From: DATEZO01 sp035255485
GTDB lineage: Bacteria > Pseudomonadota > Gammaproteobacteria > Burkholderiales > Burkholderiaceae_D
Reading direction: 5' to 3'
Assembly (NCBI GenBank): GCA_035255485.1
Contig: DATEZO010000236.1
Span: 1 to 12,322, forward strand
Length of the DNA: 12,322 nucleotides
Shown: positions 6,672 through 12,322 of the stretch, piece by piece
How positions within the stretch are numbered: the stretch's first letter is position 1
Layout: each line of letters starts with the position of its first letter
The notes under the pieces: generated by a model
The model's input: only the letters and a program-made list of their open reading frames with translations
The model's database searches: none
Told to the model about the DNA's origin: nothing
Made by a program: the position numbers and the translations under genes

Positions 6672-7571
6672 ATGAATCGCCCGCTTACTCCATCCACTGC
6701 ATTGCTGCTGGTGGTTCCGCCGCTGCTGTGGGCCGGCAACGCCGTCGTGGGCCGCATGCTGCATACGCTGGTGCCGCCGATCACGCTGAATTTCCTGCGC
6801 TGGGCGATCGCGCTGCTGATCCTGCTGCCGCTGGCGGGCCGCGTGTATCGTCCACAGTCCGGACTGTGGGCAAACTGGCGGCGCTTTACGCTGCTGGGCC
6901 TGCTTGGAATCGGCCTCTACAATGCGCTGCAGTATCTGGCATTGCAAAGTTCCACGCCACTCAATGTAACGCTGGTCGCGGCCAGCATGCCGGTCTGGAT
7001 GCTACTGACCGGATGGCTGTTCTTTGATGCAAAGGTGTCGCGCCGGCAGATTGCCGGGGCGGTGCTGTCGATAGGCGGCGTGCTGCTGGTTCTGAGCCGC
7101 GGTGAATGGCGTCAGCTGCTGGCGTTGCGGCTGGTAGCCGGCGATATTTTCATGCTGATCGCCACCATCGCCTGGGCGATTTACAGCTGGCTGCTGACGC
7201 AGTCCAGGGAACCGGTGGAAATCCGGCGGCGCTGGGCCGACTTCCTGCTGGCGCAAGTGACGTTCGGAGTGTTATGGTCGGGTCTTTTCGCCGCCGGCGA
7301 ATGGACCGTTACCCGCCCGCACATCGAGTGGGGCTGGCCGCTGGCAGCAGGGCTGCTGTACGTGGGAATCGGTCCGGCCGTCATCGCCTTTCGCTGCTGG
7401 GGTGCCGGCATACAGCGGGTCGGACCGAACATGGCGGCATTCTTCAACAATCTGACCCCGCTGTTTGCAGCGCTACTGTCATCCGCATTCCTTGGCGACG
7501 TGCCGCATGCCTATCATGCAGGCGCATTTCTCCTGATCGCAAGCGGCATTGTCCTGTCCGCCCGGCGCTGA
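6672..7571 (+). CDS. DMT superfamily transporter, EamA family
   Basis: A 299-residue inner-membrane protein with the two EamA repeats of five helices each, ten membrane segments in all. The first repeat starts with TALLLVVPPLLWAGNAVVGRML and contains the usual NFLRWAIALLILLPL helix and QYLALQSSTPLNVTLVAASMPVWMLL. The second starts near LVAGDIFMLIATIAWAIYSWLL and ends with GPNMAAFFNNLTPLFAALLSSAFLGDVPHAY followed by a last helix. Family members export amino acids, metabolites or drugs; the substrate cannot be told from sequence. I start at the ATG at 6672. The frame extends to a GTG at 6639, but the family N terminus fits the ATG better. No convincing Shine-Dalgarno sequence is visible for either. 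Upstream is a terminator; downstream is a convergent ABC operon. Confidence 0.9.
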   Translation: MNRPLTPSTALLLVVPPLLWAGNAVVGRMLHTLVPPITLNFLRWAIALLILLPLAGRVYRPQSGLWANWRRFTLLGLLGIGLYNALQYLALQSSTPLNVTLVAASMPVWMLLTGWLFFDAKVSRRQIAGAVLSIGGVLLVLSRGEWRQLLALRLVAGDIFMLIATIAWAIYSWLLTQSREPVEIRRRWADFLLAQVTFGVLWSGLFAAGEWTVTRPHIEWGWPLAAGLLYVGIGPAVIAFRCWGAGIQRVGPNMAAFFNNLTPLFAALLSSAFLGDVPHAYHAGAFLLIASGIVLSARR

Positions 7572-7622
7572 TATCGGTGTACTGCATGTGAATTATTCCT
7601 GGCTGGCTTGCTTTTGAGTAAT

Positions 7623-7686
7623 TTAGGGTCAGAGTCATTTTTGCTGTGTTTGGTCATAAAAATGACTCTGACCCTAATGACCCTAA
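7623..7686. repeat. Perfect 20-bp inverted repeat with 9-bp tandem tail (REP-like element)
   Basis: Arm 7623-7642 begins TTAGGGTCAGAGTCA and is exactly complementary to 7658-7677 (ending TGACTCTGACCCTAA); the loop is 15 bases (7643-7657). The last 9 bases, TGACCCTAA (7669-7677), are repeated directly at 7678-7686. The element lies between the ends of two convergent genes, where such a hairpin could limit read-through or protect mRNA 3' ends. The GGGTCAGAGTCA core is familiar to me from dispersed palindromes in other proteobacteria, some near REP-associated transposases, but no transposase is present here. Neither side of the hairpin has a proper T tract. Confidence 0.75.
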
Positions 7687-7704
7687 TATTTTCCAGCGGC
7701 AGTA

Positions 7705-8517
7705 TCAATGGCAATCCGGCACATCCTGATCCAGATACACTTCGAAGGCAATGCTGCGCGCTGATTTTTGCAGCAACTGCTGCAGATAGCCGGTTGCCTG
7801 CCACTGCTGCGCCACCTGTTTCAGCAATGTCGCGGCCTGGATGTCGCGGGTCGGCACGACAAACGCCAGCGTCGTGCGCGAAGCGGCAGGCAACGTCGCG
7901 GAAAACTTTTTCCATTCCGGCAGCTTGAGCAATTCCTCCAGTAGCGCGCTGTCATGCACCGCGGCATCGCATTCCCCGGTCCGCAGCGCCAGCAAGGCAT
8001 CCGCTGGCGCCTTGAAGGTTTTTTCGAGCGCGCCATAACGGGCGGCAATCGTGCCGGCGTAGCGCCCGCCTTCGGACAGACAGACCGTGCGGCCTTTCAA
8101 TTGTCGCCAGTGCTTGATATCCGTATCGGTGCGCATGATCGCCATCGGCCCGGCAGCATAGCCGGTTGGCACCATCACCATGCCGTGAGGGACGGCGGCA
8201 TCGGTCATCGCCAGCACCACATCGGCACCGTCCGGCGCAGGCAATGGTGCGTGGCCGGCCGGCACCGCGCGCAACGCGACCTGCAGGCGCTGCGCGAGGT
8301 CTTGCGCCAATGCCGTGTCCGGGCTTTCCGGCGTGCGGAACTTCGCACCGGCGGCATATGCCGAGATCACATGGTCAAGCCCAACCGCCAGCGCGCCGCG
8401 CTGCCGGGCGCGGCTGAAGGCATCATCGGCGGAGGCCGAGGCGGCCGCGCACAGGCCTGCCAGCGCCAACGCCCCCGGCAGGCGCGACCAATGCGCCAGC
8501 TTGCCCAGCCTAGACAT
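7705..8517 (-). CDS. Periplasmic substrate-binding protein, family 3 (amino-acid type) ABC component
   Basis: A 270-residue protein with a signal peptide: a hydrophobic stretch LPGALALAGLCAAASASA, probably cut after ASA at residue 30. Cys23 is preceded by Leu, so it is not a standard lipobox. The mature part looks like a type II periplasmic binding protein of the SBP_bac_3 class: RGALAVGLDHV at the start, DTALAQDLAQRL, the domain-linking LKGRTVCLSEGG with YAGTIAARYG, and LRTGECDAAVHDSALLEEL. The usual ligand-binding Arg of amino-acid binders is not obvious, so the ligand is open. It is the last gene of the ABC operon; its ATG lies within the last 8 bases of the permease gene (shared bases 8510-8517), implying translational coupling. 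A second binding protein of another family in one importer operon is unusual. Confidence 0.82.
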   Translation of the reverse strand: MSRLGKLAHWSRLPGALALAGLCAAASASADDAFSRARQRGALAVGLDHVISAYAAGAKFRTPESPDTALAQDLAQRLQVALRAVPAGHAPLPAPDGADVVLAMTDAAVPHGMVMVPTGYAAGPMAIMRTDTDIKHWRQLKGRTVCLSEGGRYAGTIAARYGALEKTFKAPADALLALRTGECDAAVHDSALLEELLKLPEWKKFSATLPAASRTTLAFVVPTRDIQAATLLKQVAQQWQATGYLQQLLQKSARSIAFEVYLDQDVPDCH

Positions 8518-9283
8518 ATTGATAGCGCAGCAGCCGGCGCTTCAGGTTTTCCAGCAGCAACTGGTCGATCAGCGGGGCAAGAATCGCAATCGCCAGGATG
8601 CTGGTCATGACGCCGACCATGTCGGCGGTTTCGCCTGCATAGGCCAGTGTGCGACCCAGCCCCTTGCCAAAACCGACCAGCATTTCGGCGGAAATCAGGG
8701 CGCGCCAGGCATTGCCGAAGGCGAGTTGCGCGCCGGTAATCAGTTCTGGCATGACTGCCGGCAGATATACGCGCCGCAGCATGTCGCTGCGCGTTGCGCC
8801 CATCACGCGCGCCGCCGATATGTGCACTTGCTGCACGCTTTCGGTGGCATTCATGACCGACAGCGCGGCCGGGAAGAACGCCGCCAGCGCGACCACGACA
8901 ATGATCGGCAGGTTGCCGAAACCCATCAGGATCAAGAACAACGGTACCCAGGCGATCGACGGAATCGATTGCAGGATGATGATGGCCGACTTCAGCACTT
9001 CGCGGAACAGCAGCAGCACGCCGCCGAGCAGCCCGAAGCCGATCCCGAACAGCAGCGCCGCCGCATAGCCGCCGCCCAGCCGCAGCAGGCTGCCGGACAG
9101 CGCCGTGCGGAAGGCGGCCGACTGGAGTTCTTCCCACAAGCGCCCGATCACCGCCGGTACGCCCGGCATCAGGAAGCCCGGCAGCGACCATGCGGCAATC
9201 TGCCAGCCGAGCAGGATCAGCGCAATCGCCAGCGCCATGGCGATCTTTTTTTGCGAAGCGGAAAGACGATGGGAATGATTCAT
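8510..9283 (-). CDS. ABC transporter permease, SsuC/TauC type (BPD_transp_1)
   Basis: A 257-residue inner-membrane permease. It has about six membrane segments, beginning with ALAIALILLGWQIAAW (17-32), and the cytoplasmic EAA loop at about 157-176, SAARVMGATRSDMLRRVYLP, which docks on the ATPase. The segments IPSIAWVPLFLILMGFG (107-123) and ALAAFFPAALSVMNA (132-146) are typical of the nitrate/sulfonate/taurine (NitT/TauT) permease family. I start at the ATG at 9283, matching family length; the frame continues to 9352 without family resemblance. The Shine-Dalgarno sequence is weak. It lies 124 bases after the NMT1-type binding protein and overlaps the second binding protein by 8 bases. It would form the translocation channel, probably as a homodimer, with the ATPase encoded at the head of the operon. 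Confidence 0.9.
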   Translation of the reverse strand: MNHSHRLSASQKKIAMALAIALILLGWQIAAWSLPGFLMPGVPAVIGRLWEELQSAAFRTALSGSLLRLGGGYAAALLFGIGFGLLGGVLLLFREVLKSAIIILQSIPSIAWVPLFLILMGFGNLPIIVVVALAAFFPAALSVMNATESVQQVHISAARVMGATRSDMLRRVYLPAVMPELITGAQLAFGNAWRALISAEMLVGFGKGLGRTLAYAGETADMVGVMTSILAIAILAPLIDQLLLENLKRRLLRYQYV

Positions 9284-9300
9284 GATGACGATGGTTGGTA

Positions 9301-9327
9301 GCCCGGATGCGCGGCGCGGCTCCGGGC
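9301..9327. repeat. REP-like hairpin inside the ABC operon
   Basis: GCCCGGA (9301-9307) and TCCGGGC (9321-9327) are complementary 7-base arms around a GC-rich 13-base centre. The sequence resembles the GTAGCCCGGATGCG type of repetitive extragenic palindrome common in proteobacteria. It sits between the binding-protein stop and the permease start, where such hairpins often stabilise the upstream part of the transcript and so favour excess binding protein. Confidence 0.5.
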
Positions 9328-9407
9328 CACATCTGTTTTGCCGATCTGGCAAGGAGCGCGCTTTTCCTCCGCGCCTGTGCGGCGAGCTTGTCCGTTTTGC
9401 CTGCCGC

Positions 9408-10406
9408 CTACAGCTTGCGTTCCCGCTGCCAGCTCAGGTCGAGAATGCCCTTGACCACGAACGGCTTGCCGTCGCGCGTCTTCAGCGATCCCTGTTCCTG
9501 CAGGATATTCGCGATTTCCTGCATGCGCGCCTGCTCCTTCACGGTCAAGGCGGCGCTGAAGGTCTGGCTCTTGATTGCATCGCGGATCACGTCTTCACGC
9601 GGCACCTCGCCGTGCTTCAAGGTTTTCAGGGTCGGCTCGGCGATGAAATAGCCGGCGATCATCTTCGCTGCCTGGGCCGGCTGCTGCTGCAGCAGGTCGA
9701 TCGCTTCGCGCTGCGCATCGAGCGATTTCCAGACCGCGTCGCGTTTTTTCTTCAGCGTCTCGCCGGACGTGATCACGACCATGCACGGGAATGGCCAGAC
9801 TTCACCGATCTCGTAAATCTGCCTGACCGGTGCAATCAGCTGCGCGATGCGCGCCTGCGGCTCGAACAGGAAAGCGGCGTCGACGCGCTTGCCGACCAGC
9901 GACTGCACCGCCACTTGCGGGCTGACGCCCATCACATTGACATCGTCCGGCGTCAGGCCGGCATTCTTCAGCACCACGCCTTTGAGCACCGTGTCGGCCG
10001 TGCTGCCCTCGGCTTGCGAAGCCAGCGTACGGCCCTTGAGGTCGGCGACCTTTTTGATGCCGGTATCGTCACGCGCGACGATGGCATGGTAGCCGTGCTG
10101 CGCGCCGCTCACTACTTTCAGGTCCGCGCCCTTGGACGCCCACGCCACCGCATTCGTGAAGCCAAGCACGCCGGTATCGAGCTGGCCGCCGACGATCGCC
10201 TTGATCAGGTCGGTGCCGGACTTGAATTCAACCAGTTCGACATCCAGCCCCTGCTTCTTGTAAAAGCCGGCCTCGTAGGCGGCGATCGCCTGCGCATCGT
10301 CCATCACGCGCAGGTAGCCGACCTTGAACTTGTCGGCAGCCTGCGCCTGGCTCGCCAGGGCAAACGCGGCCAGTGCCGGAATCAATAATCGTGATAATTT
10401 TTTCAT
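9408..10406 (-). CDS. ABC transporter substrate-binding protein, NMT1/SsuA/TauA type
   Basis: A 332-residue periplasmic binding protein. The signal peptide is MKKLSRLLIPALAAFALASQAQA, with a cleavage site after AQA at residue 23. The mature part starts DKFKVGYLRVMDDAQAIAAYEAGFYKKQGLDVELVEF, then FKSGTDLIKAIVGGQLDTGVLG, the layout of the nitrate/sulfonate/taurine/thiamine-precursor binding class. Motifs in the second lobe include LKGRTLASQAEGSTADTVL and VDAAFLFEPQARIA. The ligand could be an alkanesulfonate, taurine, nitrate or a pyrimidine; sequence alone does not decide. GGAAGGAG stands a few bases before the ATG. The start overlaps the ATPase stop as ATGA (bases 10403-10406), so the two are translationally coupled. 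Confidence 0.92.
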   Translation of the reverse strand: MKKLSRLLIPALAAFALASQAQAADKFKVGYLRVMDDAQAIAAYEAGFYKKQGLDVELVEFKSGTDLIKAIVGGQLDTGVLGFTNAVAWASKGADLKVVSGAQHGYHAIVARDDTGIKKVADLKGRTLASQAEGSTADTVLKGVVLKNAGLTPDDVNVMGVSPQVAVQSLVGKRVDAAFLFEPQARIAQLIAPVRQIYEIGEVWPFPCMVVITSGETLKKKRDAVWKSLDAQREAIDLLQQQPAQAAKMIAGYFIAEPTLKTLKHGEVPREDVIRDAIKSQTFSAALTVKEQARMQEIANILQEQGSLKTRDGKPFVVKGILDLSWQRERKL

Positions 10407-11176
10407 GCTTCGGCTCCTTCCGAAATGGTTGTGGCAACGTCCTGTTCCGCATGGATGCCCAGCAGCCCCAGGATCTGGCGGCGCATGGCGGCAAACTGCG
10501 ACAGGTCATGGGTTCTTGCATGCTGCGTCAGGTTGAATTCCTTCAGCACGGTCGCCGGCCGCGTGCTGAAGACCAGGATGCGGTCGGCCAGGAACAGGGC
10601 TTCATCGACATCGTGCGTCACCAGCAGCACGGTCGGGGCATCGGCGCGGATCAGTTCGCGCAGCGTGTCTTGCAACGTCATGCGGGTCAATGCGTCGAGC
10701 GCACCGAACGGTTCATCCAGCAGCAGCGCCTTGGGGCGCGTAATGAAGGCGCGCGCCAGCGCGGCGCGCTGCCGCATGCCGCCCGAAACCTGATGCGGGT
10801 AATATGCCTCGAAGCCCGACAGATGTACCTTGGCCAGCCAGCTGCGCGCCTGGCGCAGCGCTTCCGGCTTGCCGACCTTTTGCAATTCCAGCGCGAGCGC
10901 GACGTTCTGCACCAGGGTCAACCAGGGATAGAGCGCATTTTCCTGGAACATCAGCATGCGTTCGGGATGCGGACCCGTGATCGGGCGATCGTTTGCAAGC
11001 AGGCAACCGCTGCTTGGCCGTTCCAGTCCGGCGGCCATGTGCAACAGGGTGGATTTGCCGCAGCCGGAGGGGCCGATCAGGGCAACCAGCTGGCCTGGCG
11101 CGATGTCCCGGCTGAAACTCTCGATCACGTGCAGGCCGGAAAAACACTTCGTGACATTTTGAAAGGAAAGCTGCAT
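10403..11176 (-). CDS. ABC transporter ATP-binding protein, SsuB/TauB type
   Basis: A 257-residue cytoplasmic ATPase powering import. Motifs: Walker A GPSGCGKST (35-43), Q-loop at FQEN (Q78), signature VSGGMRQR (130-137), Walker B ALLLDEP (150-156) with E155 as catalytic base, D-loop GALD (158-161), and switch His in VTHDVDEA (H188). The MRQR signature and ALYPWLTLVQNV after the Q-loop are typical of nitrate/sulfonate/taurine importers. It is the first gene of a minus-strand operon with an NMT1-type binding protein, a permease and a family-3 binding protein, and ends in an ATGA overlap with the next gene. The Shine-Dalgarno sequence before the ATG is poor. A promoter candidate lies about 110-140 bases upstream. 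Confidence 0.94.
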   Translation of the reverse strand: MQLSFQNVTKCFSGLHVIESFSRDIAPGQLVALIGPSGCGKSTLLHMAAGLERPSSGCLLANDRPITGPHPERMLMFQENALYPWLTLVQNVALALELQKVGKPEALRQARSWLAKVHLSGFEAYYPHQVSGGMRQRAALARAFITRPKALLLDEPFGALDALTRMTLQDTLRELIRADAPTVLLVTHDVDEALFLADRILVFSTRPATVLKEFNLTQHARTHDLSQFAAMRRQILGLLGIHAEQDVATTISEGAEA

Positions 11177-11285
11177 CGGGACCCGTTTCTGAGGGACGCG
11201 GACAAGCGCGCCCTTCGACTATTGCACATTTGTTCACGCTCGACTGTAAACATGGCGCCGGTGCAGTACAACAATTTTTACCGAC

Positions 11286-11319
11286 TATGCTTATATGGAA
11301 ATGGCATAAGCGTACTCAA
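11286..11319 (-). promoter_or_regulatory. Candidate promoter and overlapping operator-like inverted repeat of the ABC operon
   Basis: On the minus strand TTGAGT (11314-11319) and TATAAG (11290-11295) are spaced by 18 bases, each close to the sigma-70 consensus; the leader would be about 107 bases. Overlapping it, TATGCTTAT (11286-11294) and ATAAGCGTA (11306-11314) form a 9-base inverted repeat with one mismatch and an 11-base spacer, which would suit a dimeric regulator. The regulator is not in the window, unless the neighbouring receiver protein contributes indirectly. Confidence 0.45.
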
Positions 11320-11352
11320 TCAAGCCAATGATGCCGGGCGCGGCAGGTGGAA

Positions 11353-11760
11353 TCAGATGGCGTGGCTGCCCGGGTCGTCCGGCCGGTGCTGTCGGGCCAG
11401 CTTCAGGATGGTTTTGCGGAAGGTGTCCAGCACGGTCGCCGCATTGAACGGCTTGACAATGAACCCCTGCACGCCGCGCTGCAGCGCGCCTTGCACCGTG
11501 GCGGGATCGAGCTTGCCGGATACCAGGAACAGCAGCGCCTTGGGCAATTCGGCGTGCAGCGTGTCCAGCAGCACCATGCCGTCGCCCTCCGGTGAGCCAA
11601 TATCGATGCAGACGATCTGCGGGTGCAATTTGACCATGCTGGCCAGCCCCGCCGAGCTGATATTGGCGTCGCCCACTACATCGTAGCCGGCATTTACCAG
11701 AATCGTGGTCAGCAGGTTGCGCGAGATGGCGTTACCATCGATCACCACCACTTTCAGCAT
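11353..11760 (-). CDS. Stand-alone response-regulator receiver domain protein
   Basis: A 135-residue single-domain CheY-like protein. Key positions: acidic pocket D8, phosphoacceptor D53 in CIDIGSPEGDG, switch Ser S81 in FLVSGKL, and invariant Lys K103 in FIVKPFN. The usual second acidic residue beside D8 is replaced by Gly (VIDGN), which may weaken Mg2+ binding. There is no output domain; the C terminus ends after helix 5 with LARQHRPDDPGSHAI, so it would act by protein contact, as in phosphorelays or motility control. The start at 11760 has AAGGA 9 bases upstream and matches the first beta strand (LKVVVID); the frame extends to 11916 without domain content. No histidine kinase is adjacent. 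It is divergent from ycaO. Confidence 0.9.
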   Translation of the reverse strand: MLKVVVIDGNAISRNLLTTILVNAGYDVVGDANISSAGLASMVKLHPQIVCIDIGSPEGDGMVLLDTLHAELPKALLFLVSGKLDPATVQGALQRGVQGFIVKPFNAATVLDTFRKTILKLARQHRPDDPGSHAI

Positions 11761-11916
11761 CGGTTGCAATCCTTCATTATCATGTCCGGCAGTGCCGCGA
11801 CTTGGCAGGGCGGCAAAGTGCGCGCACTGCAAAACCCTGGCAACATCGCCGGCATTTGCCGGCACCGTCCGCCAATATGGGACTGCGCCCGATAAGGTAC
11901 ACTCCCGCCACGGCAA

Positions 11917-11922
11917 ATTATA
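11917..11922 (-). promoter_or_regulatory. Perfect -10 hexamer, possible promoter of the receiver gene
   Basis: TATAAT on the minus strand lies in the divergent region about 157 bases upstream of the receiver start. The hexamer 17 bases before it (CTGCTA) matches the -35 consensus in only three positions, so this is a weak call. A 12-bp palindrome (11817-11828) would lie in the leader. Confidence 0.3.
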
Positions 11923-11954
11923 GCCGCCTCATTATTTTTTTAGCAGGATGCCGC

Positions 11955-12322
11955 ATGCAAACCGAAAGTTTTATCCCAGGCAAGGATGCCTCGCTTGAAT
12001 CCACGATCCGCTCGATGCAGGAAAAATTGCAGGCGCATGGATTCCACATCGAAGAACGCTCATGGCTAAACCCGGTCGACCATGCCTGGTCGGTGCATAT
12101 CCGCGATCGCGATTGCCCGTTGCTGTTCACCAACGGCAAGGGTGCCTCGGAACTGGCAGCACGGGCCAGCGCGCTGGGCGAATTCTTCGAGCGGCTCTCC
12201 TGCAATTATTTCTGGAACCATTATTATCTCGGCCGCGACATCGCCGACGGCAGCTTCGTGCATTATCCGCAGGAACGCTGGTTTGCGCTGGAGGGCGAAG
12301 CCTGGCCGGAGGGCTTGCTGAC
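11955..12322 (+). CDS. ycaO: YcaO, ribosomal protein S12 methylthiotransferase accessory factor (5' part)
   Basis: The frame opens at 11955 and runs off the window with 122 complete codons and no stop. The product starts MQTESFIPGKDASLES and contains HGFHIEERSWLNPV, WSVHIRDRDCPLLFTNGKGA, then LGEFFERLSCNYFW. These match, block by block as I recall it, the N terminus of E. coli YcaO. YcaO proteins are ATP-dependent amide-activating enzymes; E. coli YcaO assists RimO in beta-methylthiolation of an Asp of ribosomal protein S12. The full protein in E. coli is close to 590 residues, so roughly four fifths lie outside. GCAGGA at 11943-11948 is a suitable ribosome binding site. An overlapping ATG at 11948 is out of frame. 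It is divergent from the receiver gene. Confidence 0.93.
   Translation, partial: MQTESFIPGKDASLESTIRSMQEKLQAHGFHIEERSWLNPVDHAWSVHIRDRDCPLLFTNGKGASELAARASALGEFFERLSCNYFWNHYYLGRDIADGSFVHYPQERWFALEGEAWPEGLL

Noticed and set aside
7623..7686. CRISPR-like or insertion sequence end
   Set aside because: There is a single palindrome with one short tandem duplication, no spacer pattern, no transposase frame and no target-site duplication visible.
8315..10388. Long plus-strand open frames (up to 368 codons) across the ABC operon
   Set aside because: Antisense of conserved permease and binding-protein genes in GC-rich DNA; the translations are low-complexity Gln/Arg/Ala-rich and match no family.
11177..11285. 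Riboswitch (TPP or SAM) in the ABC operon leader
   Set aside because: I looked for the conserved TPP core (CTGAGA, ACCTGA) and SAM-type motifs and saw none in the roughly 107-base leader.
10373..11686. 437-codon plus-strand open frame
   Set aside because: It spans the antisense of the ATPase, the operon promoter region and the receiver gene, which a real gene would be unlikely to do; no domain is seen.
11898..11903. TACACT as -10 box for ycaO
   Set aside because: No acceptable -35 hexamer lies 16-18 bases upstream.

Overview
The window reads as a chromosomal segment of a moderately GC-rich betaproteobacterium. The Burkholderiales, and within them the Oxalobacteraceae (Herbaspirillum/Noviherbaspirillum-like), are the most likely home. 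This rests on recalled family resemblance of the proteins and on an RHH-regulator/PHB-depolymerase gene pair; there is no marker gene here to fix the taxon. I see no phage, insertion sequence, CRISPR array, tRNA or rRNA. Most of the window is ordinary housekeeping and metabolic DNA with short intergenic gaps.

Left part (1-2000, plus strand): a DTW-domain tRNA modification enzyme (TapT/YfiP type), a possible 98-residue single-pass membrane protein, a small stand-alone HAD-fold protein and a DUF3820 protein. Next, on the minus strand (2155-4463), come a luciferase-like flavin monooxygenase with a GTG start, a DJ-1/PfpI (Hsp31-like) protein and a 96-residue membrane-hairpin protein.

Middle (4653-6611, plus strand): an apparent operon of a ribbon-helix-helix regulator and a PHB-depolymerase-type esterase. 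It has a near-consensus sigma-70 promoter, a striking set of operator-like repeats between the -10 box and the start codon, and a strong intrinsic terminator at the end. A DMT/EamA exporter follows. A perfect 20-bp inverted repeat sits between this exporter and the convergent ABC operon.

Right part (7705-11176, minus strand): a four-gene ABC importer operon in the order ATPase, NMT1/SsuA-type binding protein, SsuC/TauC-type permease, then a second, family-3-type binding protein. Junctions are overlapping except for one gap that holds a REP-like hairpin. A promoter candidate overlapping an inverted repeat lies upstream. Beyond it, a stand-alone response-regulator receiver (minus) diverges from the 5' part of ycaO (plus), which runs off the window.

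I did not find a clearly new system. The best candidates for a second look are the phased operator of the RHH/esterase operon, the ABC importer with two unrelated binding proteins, and the inverted-repeat element at 7623-7686.
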